From Clostridiaceae bacterium (GTDB lineage Bacteria; Bacillota; Clostridia; DSM-8532), in assembly GCA_012840245.1 (NCBI GenBank), contig DULR01000035.1, positions 25,810 to 89,809 on the forward strand: a stretch of 64,000 nucleotides of DNA. Reading direction: 5' to 3'. The notes below the pieces were generated by a model. That model was not told the DNA's origin and searched no databases. It was given only the letters and a program-made list of their open reading frames with translations. Of this stretch, positions 18,709 through 28,372 are shown piece after piece. A program made the translations under genes and the position numbers. Position 1 is the stretch's first letter; the number at the start of each line of letters is the position of its first letter.

Positions 18709-19161
18709 ATGATCGAACTGCTTTACTCAAAATATTACAGTCAACTGATAAGTTTCTGTCACTCCGTTTCCCGGAATCAGGCGTTTGCCGAAGATGTTGT
18801 TCAGGAAACTTTTTTGCGTGCGCTTGCCAACTCTGACATCCTGAATGAGCTGCCTGAGTACAAATGCAGAGCCTGGCTTTACCGGACCGCAAAAAACATC
18901 ATGATCGACAACGCAAGGAAAATGGCAAAATGCCCTGAACCTGAAGAAGAGACCATCAGCGAGGACGATCATTCCAGGATAACTGTACAAATGATGTGCA
19001 TGCAGCTCCCGGAAAATGAACGCACACTGTTCCGGTTGCGATATTTCGGAGGCTACAATGCTGCCGAGCTTGGAAAAATGTTCGATATGCCGTCTGCGAC
19101 AGTCAGAACAAAACTTGCTTCAGCCAGGGCTAAACTCAAAAAAATGTTGAATGAAACTTAA
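18709..19161 (+). CDS. ECF-type sigma-70 family RNA polymerase sigma factor
   Basis: 150 aa; AEDVVQETFLRAL, CRAWLYRTAKNIMIDNAR, RTLFRLRYFGGYNAAELGKMFDMPSATVRTKLASARAKLK. Confidence 0.95.
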   Translation: MIELLYSKYYSQLISFCHSVSRNQAFAEDVVQETFLRALANSDILNELPEYKCRAWLYRTAKNIMIDNARKMAKCPEPEEETISEDDHSRITVQMMCMQLPENERTLFRLRYFGGYNAAELGKMFDMPSATVRTKLASARAKLKKMLNET

Positions 19162-19173
19162 AAGGGAGGAATC

Positions 19174-20385
19174 ATGATGTCGAAGAAAAATCTGGTCATC
19201 AATACTGCTTTATGCGATGCAAGAAACCTTTGTGAGGATACGCTGGAGAGTTATGAGAGCATTACCATCAACGCTGCGGTCATAGTGACCACCTCTGAAT
19301 CACGTTCGTTGCTCCATAAGTACAATGTGACAATGAACTGCTCCGATATCCTGGAGCTTGACAGTGATGTGGATCTCATAACTCATAACGGAAAATATGT
19401 GATACATGCGTCAGACATTGAAGGGAAGCCGGCTTTTCTTCAGATAAACGGCTCCCTTACAATCGAACCGGGAGCGGAAAAGGCAGTCAGCAGATTTGTT
19501 TGCATAAGCGTAAACGGCAGTGTGACCTATCCGGAGAGCATGTCCTCCAGTCTGGGCAAGCTTAAGGTAAACGGCAGCATCAACTGTTATCCTGATGATG
19601 CGATACTGCTGGACAGAACCTTCATCGTGGACAGAATATTCACAAAGCGAAGCAAAAATTCGAAATATTACGCTCAGAAGCTTGTTGTCCTGATCGACCC
19701 TTCACTTGACATCAATGAAATGGTCAATAAAGGGGTCCAGTTTATAACCAGAAAAGCTATCGTGGCAGAATCTCATCTTGAAGCCTCATTCCAGCTGTTC
19801 CCGGACAACACCGAGATCGTTGCGGTTCCTGACGGCTGCAGGTTCATCAATGGTGACGCTGAGTTTTCAAAATCACTTCTTCTCAAATACGGGACAAAGC
19901 TTTACATCAATGGAGATCTGGCTGTTGGTACTTCGGACGGAGAACTGCTCAAGAAGCTTGATTATCTTTGCGTAAACGGCGACATTCGTCTTCCCAAAGC
20001 GCTGGAGGAAGTTTTCTTCAGTATCAATGCCGAATACAGGAATCTGCACATCGTTAGCGCGAAATGCATCATAGACAAAGTGCAGCTGTATATCGACAGC
20101 CGTATGCTCAGTGAGAATCCTGGCGGTATAACTGTTATAGACTGTGTTGAGGTTATCTTAGCTGAGGATATCTCGCCGGAGCTTATACTCGAACGGCTTG
20201 AAATAAAAGACTGTGTCAATATACGATGCACTCCGGAACAGCGAAGCGCAGTGGAACAGATAGCAGACGCAGTGCATATTGATGATTCGGGGATGAGATC
20301 TGAAAGAAAGCCCGGTACTCCTTTGCCAGGTATGACCGGTAATGATGATAGCAAAGTGATAAACGCAGCCAGCTATAAATTTTAG
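19174..20385 (+). CDS. Repeat-rich protein of unknown function, adjacent to ECF sigma (beta-solenoid-like NG[S/D] repeats)
   Basis: 403 aa; recurring INGSLTIEPG / VNGSVTYPES / VNGSINCYPD / INGDAEFSKS / INGDLAVGTS / VNGDIRLPKA. Confidence 0.8.
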   Translation: MMSKKNLVINTALCDARNLCEDTLESYESITINAAVIVTTSESRSLLHKYNVTMNCSDILELDSDVDLITHNGKYVIHASDIEGKPAFLQINGSLTIEPGAEKAVSRFVCISVNGSVTYPESMSSSLGKLKVNGSINCYPDDAILLDRTFIVDRIFTKRSKNSKYYAQKLVVLIDPSLDINEMVNKGVQFITRKAIVAESHLEASFQLFPDNTEIVAVPDGCRFINGDAEFSKSLLLKYGTKLYINGDLAVGTSDGELLKKLDYLCVNGDIRLPKALEEVFFSINAEYRNLHIVSAKCIIDKVQLYIDSRMLSENPGGITVIDCVEVILAEDISPELILERLEIKDCVNIRCTPEQRSAVEQIADAVHIDDSGMRSERKPGTPLPGMTGNDDSKVINAASYKF

Positions 20386-20400
20386 GGAGGGATAAATATT

Positions 20401-20634
20401 ATGGAACTGGAATTAGAACGACGTCCAGGACTCCTTCTTACGATCAGTCATTTCCTCACCGGTATCCGCTTGCTGATCAATCCTTCTCAGTCATCTGAAG
20501 ACACCTGTAAAAAATGGACTCACAGACTGAAGAACTTCTATATATCCGAACGATTGCGCGAACCGTTGGAAATAACCAGAGCGTATGAAAAGGCAGAAAC
20601 ATATAGATCGATAGATACGACAAAAATCATCTGA
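20401..20634 (+). CDS. Small hypothetical protein, third gene of ECF operon
   Basis: 77 aa; GGGAGGG RBS; followed by terminator. Confidence 0.65.
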   Translation: MELELERRPGLLLTISHFLTGIRLLINPSQSSEDTCKKWTHRLKNFYISERLREPLEITRAYEKAETYRSIDTTKII

Positions 20635-20641
20635 TTGGCCT

Positions 20642-20680
20642 GGCGGCACTTCATTTCTGAAGTTACCGCCTTGCTTTTTT
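20642..20680 (+). terminator. Rho-independent terminator of ECF operon
   Basis: GGCGGcACTTCA...TGAAGTtaCCGCC TTGCTTTTTT. Confidence 0.85.
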
Positions 20681-20771
20681 ATTGAGAAATACCGCTGTAC
20701 ACTTTCATTGAATTATTGCTTTTTATTCTCTATAATGGATATGCCAGATTTTGATTGCGGAGGTATAAGAA

Positions 20772-20960
20772 ATGGCTTGTAATTCAGTTGCCAACTGTAC
20801 ATGTACATATCCTTGTTCAAGACGAGGAAAATGCTGTGAATGTGTAGCTTATCACCGCAGAAGCGGAGAAGTGCCCGGCTGCTTCTTCTCAAAAGCCGGT
20901 GAAAAAACATATGACAGATCTGTCGAAAATCTTTATGCTGATTACATGAAAAATCGCTGA
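20772..20960 (+). CDS. DUF6485-like Cys-rich small protein
   Basis: 62 aa; [47 protein letters not shown]. Confidence 0.8.
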   Translation: MACNSVANCTCTYPCSRRGKCCECVAYHRRSGEVPGCFFSKAGEKTYDRSVENLYADYMKNR

Positions 20961-21037
20961 GTTTGACGAGGCTATAGGGGAACAAAGCTATTGCAACATC
21001 AGGTGCAACACTCACTCCGTTCCCCTGCAAACTGATT

Positions 21038-22339
21038 TTAAGTATTTTGTCCAAAAAACTGGTCAGCGAATTTTTTCGTTCGGCCGGAATATAACTTTAA
21101 AAGATTTCCGGAGTCTTCGTCGCCGCAAACATAATTTTTCATCAGCACCCCTTCTTCAAAGCAAAGCTCGTCATGTCTGGGGAAGTAATACTTAAGAAGG
21201 AACAGCGCATATTTCACCATTCTGTAAGTTCCATCCACCCTGCAGCTTCCCGGAACCGTAGTATCCACTGCGACACTGTACAGATCTTTGATGTTCCTGC
21301 GGATGGAATCAAGTTCAAGATCTTCGGAAAACAATATGGTTTTTTCATTATTGAACCAGTACGCAGGCTCTGTCCCATGGGAATCACTGGAGCCTACAAT
21401 GGGGATCCTGATTCCTTTGGCGCGCAGATCGTTATATAATGCAACCTGCATGTTGTTTTCCCACTCCGTTTGTCCGCCTAAAAGCTCAAATGCGTCATAG
21501 CAGCCTGTTTCAAGCAAATATTCAGTCATCCTTACATGCATGTGATATTTATAATCGCAATACCAGAATGGATGGACAAGGATCGATATACCTGAGCCCT
21601 TTCTTATGTTTTCAGCTATCCATTTCCTGTAGCAAAACTCGACGGCGTCTACACCTTCGGGCACAGCAATTTTCTGAGCTTCTTCCCTGATCTCTCTGTC
21701 GATCCTTTCCCTGTCATTATCATACATTTCATTTACACTGATGCTTCCGCCAAAATTCACTGCATGGATATAGCCATTCGGCACATGCACCTCTTCACCA
21801 TAGAACAGCTTAAGGTCAATAGCAGCATTTTTATATTTATCTATAACTTCTTTTGAAGGAGCCCATTTATGGTGATCTGTGATTGCCATGAAATCAAAAC
21901 CCGCCCTGCGGTAATTTGCCGCAACAATAGCCGGCTCTTCTCTTCCGTCTGAATGACAGGTATGCACATGAAGATCGCCTTTATATGCTTTTTTCCCGTA
22001 AAGATCCGGTAATAGTGAGTAAATATGAAACAATTTCATATTGTCCTTATGGTCCTTCTCGCATACCAGCACAGACCATTCCTGTTCATCAGTAAAATAG
22101 TAGGAAAATGAAATAGCACCTTTTTCGGGTCTTACTTCCAGTGTATCAGTAACTGTTTCGAATCTGTCTGAATCAAGTACCAGATTGAAGATTTCAGTAG
22201 GAACAAGTTTAATTATGTACTGAACATCATCTTTAAAGGCAGCATGATAGCCCCTTGGCCTGATAAGTATTTTTGTTGTCGTACCGCTTAATACCACCTG
22301 AGGAATAACATCATAATCGGCAATTCTTTCTGATTCCAT
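21038..22339 (-). CDS. PHP-domain / CehA-McbA family metallohydrolase
   Basis: KGDLHVHTCHSDGREEPAIVAANYRRAGFDFMAITDHHKW; GSSDSHG. Confidence 0.88.
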   Translation of the reverse strand: MESERIADYDVIPQVVLSGTTTKILIRPRGYHAAFKDDVQYIIKLVPTEIFNLVLDSDRFETVTDTLEVRPEKGAISFSYYFTDEQEWSVLVCEKDHKDNMKLFHIYSLLPDLYGKKAYKGDLHVHTCHSDGREEPAIVAANYRRAGFDFMAITDHHKWAPSKEVIDKYKNAAIDLKLFYGEEVHVPNGYIHAVNFGGSISVNEMYDNDRERIDREIREEAQKIAVPEGVDAVEFCYRKWIAENIRKGSGISILVHPFWYCDYKYHMHVRMTEYLLETGCYDAFELLGGQTEWENNMQVALYNDLRAKGIRIPIVGSSDSHGTEPAYWFNNEKTILFSEDLELDSIRRNIKDLYSVAVDTTVPGSCRVDGTYRMVKYALFLLKYYFPRHDELCFEEGVLMKNYVCGDEDSGNLLKLYSGRTKKFADQFFGQNT

Positions 22340-22369
22340 AGAAATAACCTCTTTCATGTATTGCGTTAT

Positions 22370-22383
22370 TTGATATATATCAA
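22370..22383. promoter_or_regulatory. Palindromic candidate operator TTGATATATATCAA in PHP/DeoR divergent intergenic region
   Basis: Perfect 14-bp palindrome; a related half TTGATATATG lies about 60-70 bp away. Confidence 0.4.
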
Positions 22384-22518
22384 GTATAGATCATAATATC
22401 AACATATTTCAATATAATTTATCATAATTAATATTGTTTTGTTTTGATATATGTGGTATTCTGACTTGGAAAGTTATTTTCATTTAAATCCGAAGAAAGT
22501 AACCGCAGGGGTGGAATT

Positions 22519-23310
22519 ATGTTTGCTGATGAACGAAAGGTCTTGATCCTGGAACAGCTGTCACTGGAAGGCAGCGTTAAGATCACTGACCTGGCCAAAA
22601 GATTCAATGTCTCCACTGAAACCATTCGCAGGGACTTAAGCGAACTGGCTGATGCAAAAAAGCTCAAGAAGGTTCATGGAGGGGCAGTAGCAATAAAACA
22701 TATCATTCATGAGAAGAACTATGAGACCAGGATCAGACAGAATTATGAGGCAAAAAAACGGATCGGCCAATATGCCGCAGAGCTTATCGGGGACGATGAA
22801 GTCATTTTTCTTGACAACGGCGCTACCACAGAGGAAATCGCCAAATCGATCTATAACAGGAAAGGTCTCACTTTAGTCATAAACTCACTTACGATCGGGA
22901 GCATACTTGCACAAAAGCAGGTCAACGGGGATTTCACAGGAAAAATAATATTTGTCGGAGGTATCATAAACAGTGATAATCTTATTACCACCGGCGTTCT
23001 TGCCCTTTCCGTAATAAGCCGACTTTCTGCCGATAAGGCTTTTATTGGCGCAACCTCCATATCTAAAAGCGGGATAATGATGTGGGATGAGAATGACGGG
23101 GAGTATTCGGCAGCCTTGTGCCGGAACGCCAACGAGACATATCTGGTTGCAGACAGTTCAAAATTCGACAATGAATCTTTTTACAAGTTCCTGGATTTTT
23201 CTCAGATCGATCATATCATAACCGATGATGAAAACAGGATAGATGCCGGTATAATCAATGCAGCAGACAGTAACAACGTAAAATTCCATTTAGTGAAAAG
23301 AAAATTCTGA
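22519..23310 (+). CDS. DeoR/GlpR family transcriptional regulator
   Basis: 263 aa; ERKVLILEQLSLEGSVKITDLAKRFNVSTETIRRDLSELADAKKLKKVHGGAV. Confidence 0.95.
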   Translation: MFADERKVLILEQLSLEGSVKITDLAKRFNVSTETIRRDLSELADAKKLKKVHGGAVAIKHIIHEKNYETRIRQNYEAKKRIGQYAAELIGDDEVIFLDNGATTEEIAKSIYNRKGLTLVINSLTIGSILAQKQVNGDFTGKIIFVGGIINSDNLITTGVLALSVISRLSADKAFIGATSISKSGIMMWDENDGEYSAALCRNANETYLVADSSKFDNESFYKFLDFSQIDHIITDDENRIDAGIINAADSNNVKFHLVKRKF

Positions 23311-23315
23311 CAAGG

Positions 23316-23803
23316 ATGAGCAAATCGGTGAACTCCAGAAATGAACTAAAAAAATTTATATATATCAGCGCTTCATGTTTCGCCGCATATGCCACATGTT
23401 ATCTGGGCAGAAACATATTGAGCGCTATGATGCCGCTGATAACAAAGAACTCGGTTTTTCAACCGTTTGCTTCGCAGTTATGTATCTCGGAAACAAAAAT
23501 GCCATGGTCCTGAATCTGATAATGCTGTTTGCAGCAAGCGCAACAATGTCCGGGGCCTGCAATATTATTTTCAGCTTTTATGCGCTGCGTTTTGCAGGCA
23601 TGGGGAAAATATCCGGAGTTACGGGATTCCTTGATTTTGCATCATATGCGTCTGCATCCGGGGCAAATATTCTGTTCTCAGGGCTGCTGGCAGGCTTTGA
23701 CTGGAATCATATCGTGGCTGTATGGGCATTTACTTCCCTTGCAGGATTATTTTTCTGCCTTCCCCTCTTTTCGTTCAACAGAAAAAATGATTTCTCACTA
23801 TAA
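23316..23803 (+). pseudogene. MFS transporter remnant (frameshift plus large internal deletion)
   Basis: N-term SCFAAYATCYLGRNILSAMMPLITK in one frame, continues KELGFST... then directly a C-terminal transmembrane region in the next frame. Confidence 0.8.
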
Positions 23804-23875
23804 GTTCTGAGTCTTTTATTTTGCCCATTTATATTCCAGATGATCAAAAGTTACGCGTATCAGCCGGTAATTGGC

Positions 23876-24121
23876 TTATTGAATGTCATTAATAAATCGA
23901 GTGACCGTATCGATGTACTGATCGATCTACATTACCAATGCGAGATGACCTCCGTTTAACGTACGAACCTGTAGTTGAATGTCAGCCCGTTGATCTTTTT
24001 GCTCTGCAAAGGATATGTCTTGTTGAATTGCTCAAAGTCAGCATGGAAATCCATATGTACACCTCCATTACAGAAGAACCCTTCCGGCTCAATGAACTTG
24101 GTCTGAAATCCAACCGCACCG
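23876..24121 (-). pseudogene. Possible alpha/beta-hydrolase C-terminal relic
   Basis: GAVGFQTKFIEPEGFFCNGGVHMDFHADFEQFNKTYPLQSKKINGLTFNYRFVR then shifted frame VRTLNGGHLALVM*IDQYIDTVTRFINDIQ*. Confidence 0.3.
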
Positions 24122-25372
24122 CTATATATATTCTCCGGGTATTGCCTGAATTCTTCTGATATCGCTTCCCGTTGGGTTCTGGTAAACCTTAAGGCCGAAC
24201 TCAGGCACGACTGCGAGTATGTGGTCAAAAATGTCCGACTGTATTCCTTCATAATCCACCCATCTGGTCGTGTCGGCAAATGCATATATCTCGATTGGAA
24301 GGCCATGTTCGCCAGGCTGAAGCTGCCTTACCATCGTTGTCATGTTATGGTTGATGCGAGGATGGTTCTCCAGATATTTTTGGATATATGCTCTTAATGT
24401 ACCGATATTGGTCATATGCCGTCCGTTGACGATGCTCGAAGGATCGATGCCATTTTCTTTGTTGTATCTTTCGATTTCCGCTGTTCGTTCTTCGATATAT
24501 TCCCTGAGATACTGGATTTTTTTCAGTTTGGCCAGCATCTCGTCATCACAAAAACGAATGCTGGTCATATCGATATAGATGCAGCGTTTTATTCTTCTTG
24601 CTCCGGCTTCCTGCATTCCTTTCCAGTTCTTGAACGATTCGGAGATCAAAGCATGGGGAGGTATGGTAACTATAGTTTTATCCCAGTTTTGAACTTTCAC
24701 CGTATGCAGTGTTATTTCAATAACATCACCGTCAACTCCATGTGATGGCATTTCGATCCAATCGCCGATTTGGACCATGTTGTTGGTGGCAAGCTGGATA
24801 CTGGCTACAAGACCCAGTATCGTGTTCTGGAAAATAAGCATAAGTACTGCAGTAGCTGCACCTAAACCACTGAGCAGCAATAATGGTGAGCGATCCAGTA
24901 ATACGCTTACAATAATTATTGCTGCAGCAATCGTGAAAAATATCTTCACCACCTGAAGGTAGCCCTTGATAGGTCTCGCTCTGGAGATATCATGCTGCCT
25001 GTATATGTCATCGACCGAATCCATGATCTTATATAAAGCCATCAATACCGCAAAGACTATATAGATAAATGCTATTCGCTTGATCCAGTCCGTTACTGGC
25101 GGAAAAAGCTCGGCTGATTCATGGATGATGATTGCCGGCAATATGCCTGCCATTCGCTCAAAGACTTTATTCTTTAAAAATACATCGTCCCATTTGTTTC
25201 TGCTTTTTGAAATATAGGCCTTAAGCACTTTCAGCAGTACCTTTTTTATGATAACCATTGTGATAACGCATAGCGCAATAATCAGGAAAACTGCTATTGC
25301 ATTGGATAAATAAATGGACAGAACATCACTTAAACCATAGGCTAAGAACAGTTCCTTCAGATATTCAATCAT
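24122..25372 (-). CDS. Mechanosensitive ion channel family protein (MscS/YbdG-like)
   Basis: 416 aa; LSGLGAATAVLMLIFQNTILGLVASIQLATNNMVQIGDWIEMPSHGVDGDVIEITLHTVKVQNWD. Confidence 0.93.
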   Translation of the reverse strand: MIEYLKELFLAYGLSDVLSIYLSNAIAVFLIIALCVITMVIIKKVLLKVLKAYISKSRNKWDDVFLKNKVFERMAGILPAIIIHESAELFPPVTDWIKRIAFIYIVFAVLMALYKIMDSVDDIYRQHDISRARPIKGYLQVVKIFFTIAAAIIIVSVLLDRSPLLLLSGLGAATAVLMLIFQNTILGLVASIQLATNNMVQIGDWIEMPSHGVDGDVIEITLHTVKVQNWDKTIVTIPPHALISESFKNWKGMQEAGARRIKRCIYIDMTSIRFCDDEMLAKLKKIQYLREYIEERTAEIERYNKENGIDPSSIVNGRHMTNIGTLRAYIQKYLENHPRINHNMTTMVRQLQPGEHGLPIEIYAFADTTRWVDYEGIQSDIFDHILAVVPEFGLKVYQNPTGSDIRRIQAIPGEYI

Positions 25373-25548
25373 CTTTCATCCTCCGGCTCTTATTTTCACT
25401 CTTTACCCTATGATATCATAAGACAAAGCTTTTTTCATATTTTACCCGATTCCACAAAATTAAGAGGCGACAGATACTCGGCCTGTCCTAAGTTTTCTCA
25501 TTGTGGTACTATAAAAATAAAAAAAATATTGATAGGGTTGTGTGGATC

Positions 25549-26298
25549 ATGAGCTTTTCAAGTAAAACAGTCATAATAACCGGAGCAGGGAACGGGATTG
25601 GAAAAGGGATCGCTATTCTTTATGCAGAAAAAGGAGCAAACGTCGTTGTTGCGGATATAGATTCAGAAGCAGGAGAGCAAACCGTGACGGTGATCAAAAA
25701 AAACGGTGGAAAAGCTGTTTTTGTGCCAACAGATGTAAGGCTGGAGGCAGATATCATTGACCTGATGAAGGTCACCATGGAGACATACGGTCGTATAGAT
25801 ATCCTGATAAACAATGCAGGGATCTCATATATGAAACCTTTTTATGATTTTACTGTGGAAGAATGGGACAATGTGATAAACACTAACTTAAGAAGCGTTT
25901 TCCTTTGCTCCCGCGAAGCCGCGAAGTATATGCGCAACAATAAGGAAGGCGGTTTCATCGTAAATATCGCCTCCACACGCGCTATAATGTCCGAACCCAA
26001 TTCGGAAGCCTATGCCGCTTCAAAGGGAGGGATAGTTGCGCTCACCCATGCTCTTGCTGCCACCCTCAGTGAGGACAGGATAACTGTCAATGCCATTTCC
26101 CCGGGCTGGATCGAAACCAGGGATTATGAAAATTTAAGAAGGATCGATCATGAACAGCACCTGTCAGGACGGGTGGGCAAACCCGATGATATTGCCCGGG
26201 CCTGTATTTATATGACATCCAGGGAAAATGATTTTGTCACAGGCATCAATCTGGTTGTGGACGGCGGTATGACGAGAAAAATGATATACGTAGAGTAG
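25549..26298 (+). CDS. SDR family oxidoreductase
   Basis: TVIITGAGNGIGKGIA, NNAG, YAASKGG. Confidence 0.95.
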   Translation: MSFSSKTVIITGAGNGIGKGIAILYAEKGANVVVADIDSEAGEQTVTVIKKNGGKAVFVPTDVRLEADIIDLMKVTMETYGRIDILINNAGISYMKPFYDFTVEEWDNVINTNLRSVFLCSREAAKYMRNNKEGGFIVNIASTRAIMSEPNSEAYAASKGGIVALTHALAATLSEDRITVNAISPGWIETRDYENLRRIDHEQHLSGRVGKPDDIARACIYMTSRENDFVTGINLVVDGGMTRKMIYVE

Positions 26299-26301
26299 AG
26301 A

Positions 26302-27591
26302 TCAAGCTATCCTTAACAGGAACCAAAAAACGCTGCCTTTCCCTTCCTCGGATTCGACTCCGCACACACCTTCATGCATTTCGATTATTTTTTTGACGAT
26401 GGATAACCCCAGGCCGGTCCCCATGATCGGCCTTTTATGTTTTTTATCGACCTTATAATACCGCTCCCATATATGCGGCAGATCCTTTTCACTTATGCCT
26501 TCCCCGTGGTCTATTACCTCAACCTTCACAGTATTTTCCCGGACTATCTGCCTAACAATCACATCCTTTTGCTCACCACAATGTGTTATTGCGTTGAGCA
26601 AAAGATTATACAATGCCTGGGTTATTTTTAATTCATCAGCGAAAATTGCTATATCCTCGTCATACACAAAATCTATCCTGTAGCCCTCATGTCTGATGAG
26701 CTCATTCATGCGATTGACCGTGTTTCTCAGGCTTTCGGTAAGATTGTAGTATGTCTTGTTCAGCTTTGCCGCTCCAGATTCAAGGATAGATATATCGAGC
26801 ATATCGTTTACAAGGGAAGTAAGGCGTCTGGTTTCATCCATGATGATCTGGCTCTGCTCCGGTGTCACTTCCTCGGGAAAATCGTGCATCATTTCTGCAT
26901 AGCTGTAAATAAATGAAAGCGGCGTCCTCAGATCATGGGAGATATTTGCTATAAGCTCTCGGCGCAGCCTGTCCACCTTGGACAGTTCCTCTGCTGCCGT
27001 ATTTAAAGTGTCGGACAATTCTTTTATCTCAAGATAACCCGTACCATGGAACCTGGTATCATAGTTTCCTGTCGCCAGCGCCTTGGCGCTTTGATTTATC
27101 TGTACGATAGGACGGGATATACGCCTGGATATGACAATGGCAAGCAGGATCGCAAGAAACACCACTATGACTGTTATAATGATAAGCTGCAACTGCAGTG
27201 TTGAGACAGTTGACTCGACAGGCGTTATCATGGCGTAAAAAGTAAGGGATAGCTTACTGCCTTTTTCAAGAGTATATTCGTGTACTTTTGTGATAGTCTC
27301 CATTCTGAGATTTCGTCTTCCGGGTGCAGGAGGAACAGGCGGAGAAAAGTCCTGTGTGGGCTTTACTGTTATTCCTTTGGTCATTTCAAGCTCAAAAAGG
27401 ATATTTTTCAGCTCGGGACTGTCGATTTTTTTGCCCACCATGGCGATAGCTTTGTTTATCTCCATTTTGCGTACCAATTTATAGGTATCGCTCAATAACA
27501 CCGTCTGAAAGATCCAAAGGATCCCAAGCAGCAAAATGCAGAAGCCCAACATGAAGATGAATATTTTCCATTGCAGTTTCAGTTTATCCAT
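26302..27591 (-). CDS. Sensor histidine kinase
   Basis: 429 aa; HAMP, ISHDLRTPLSFIYSYAE, GTGLGLSIVKKI. Confidence 0.95.
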   Translation of the reverse strand: MDKLKLQWKIFIFMLGFCILLLGILWIFQTVLLSDTYKLVRKMEINKAIAMVGKKIDSPELKNILFELEMTKGITVKPTQDFSPPVPPAPGRRNLRMETITKVHEYTLEKGSKLSLTFYAMITPVESTVSTLQLQLIIITVIVVFLAILLAIVISRRISRPIVQINQSAKALATGNYDTRFHGTGYLEIKELSDTLNTAAEELSKVDRLRRELIANISHDLRTPLSFIYSYAEMMHDFPEEVTPEQSQIIMDETRRLTSLVNDMLDISILESGAAKLNKTYYNLTESLRNTVNRMNELIRHEGYRIDFVYDEDIAIFADELKITQALYNLLLNAITHCGEQKDVIVRQIVRENTVKVEVIDHGEGISEKDLPHIWERYYKVDKKHKRPIMGTGLGLSIVKKIIEMHEGVCGVESEEGKGSVFWFLLRIA

Positions 27592-28270
27592 CGAATCGGT
27601 ACCCCAACCCGCGCAAGGTTTTTATAAAGTGAGCATAAGGTCCTAAAGATTTCCGCAAAAGTTTGATATGCGTGTCCAGAGTCCTGTCGTCGCCAAAATA
27701 GTCGAAGCCCCACACTTCAGACATGATCTTTTCCCTTGGCACAGCTATATTTTTGTTCCGTATCAGGAAAAACAACAGGTCATATTCCTTCGGGGACAGA
27801 TCTGTCTCCACCCCGTCGATGAACACTTTATATGCGGTCATATCTGCCTTGAGCCCTTCCTTCTCAAAGATGATATGACCTTCCGCATCTGTCCCTGAAA
27901 CCTTGCCTTTCTCGACTCTTCGCAGAATAGCATTGATCCTCAGCATGATCTCCTTGGAAGAAAAGGGCTTCACCACATAATCATCTATCCCGAGTTCGAA
28001 TCCCAGGACCTTGTCATATTCCTCACCTCGGGCAGAGAGCATGATGACCGGGGTATCCGTAAATTTACGGATCTCCTTCACCGCCGAAAAACCGTCCAAC
28101 TCAGGCATCATGATATCCATGATGATGATGTCATAGCTGTTGTCACGGCAAAGCTGAACAGCCTCCATCCCATCCCCCGCTTCAGTGACCTCATGCCCTT
28201 CGAAAAGAGCATACCTCTTTATTACCGCCCGAAGTCCCGCTTCGTCATCGCAAATAAGAATTTTGGCCAT
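27584..28270 (-). CDS. OmpR-family response regulator
   Basis: KILICDDEAG, DIIIMDIMMPELDG, winged-helix C-terminus. Confidence 0.95.
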   Translation of the reverse strand: MAKILICDDEAGLRAVIKRYALFEGHEVTEAGDGMEAVQLCRDNSYDIIIMDIMMPELDGFSAVKEIRKFTDTPVIMLSARGEEYDKVLGFELGIDDYVVKPFSSKEIMLRINAILRRVEKGKVSGTDAEGHIIFEKEGLKADMTAYKVFIDGVETDLSPKEYDLLFFLIRNKNIAVPREKIMSEVWGFDYFGDDRTLDTHIKLLRKSLGPYAHFIKTLRGLGYRFDG

Positions 28271-28372
28271 TCTGTTGTCATCCCTCTCCTGTATTTGCGA
28301 AATCATTCGTCAGTACAAAACCATTTTATAATATTATTATCGGAAATTACACCTGTTCTGGCTCTGCCGGCA

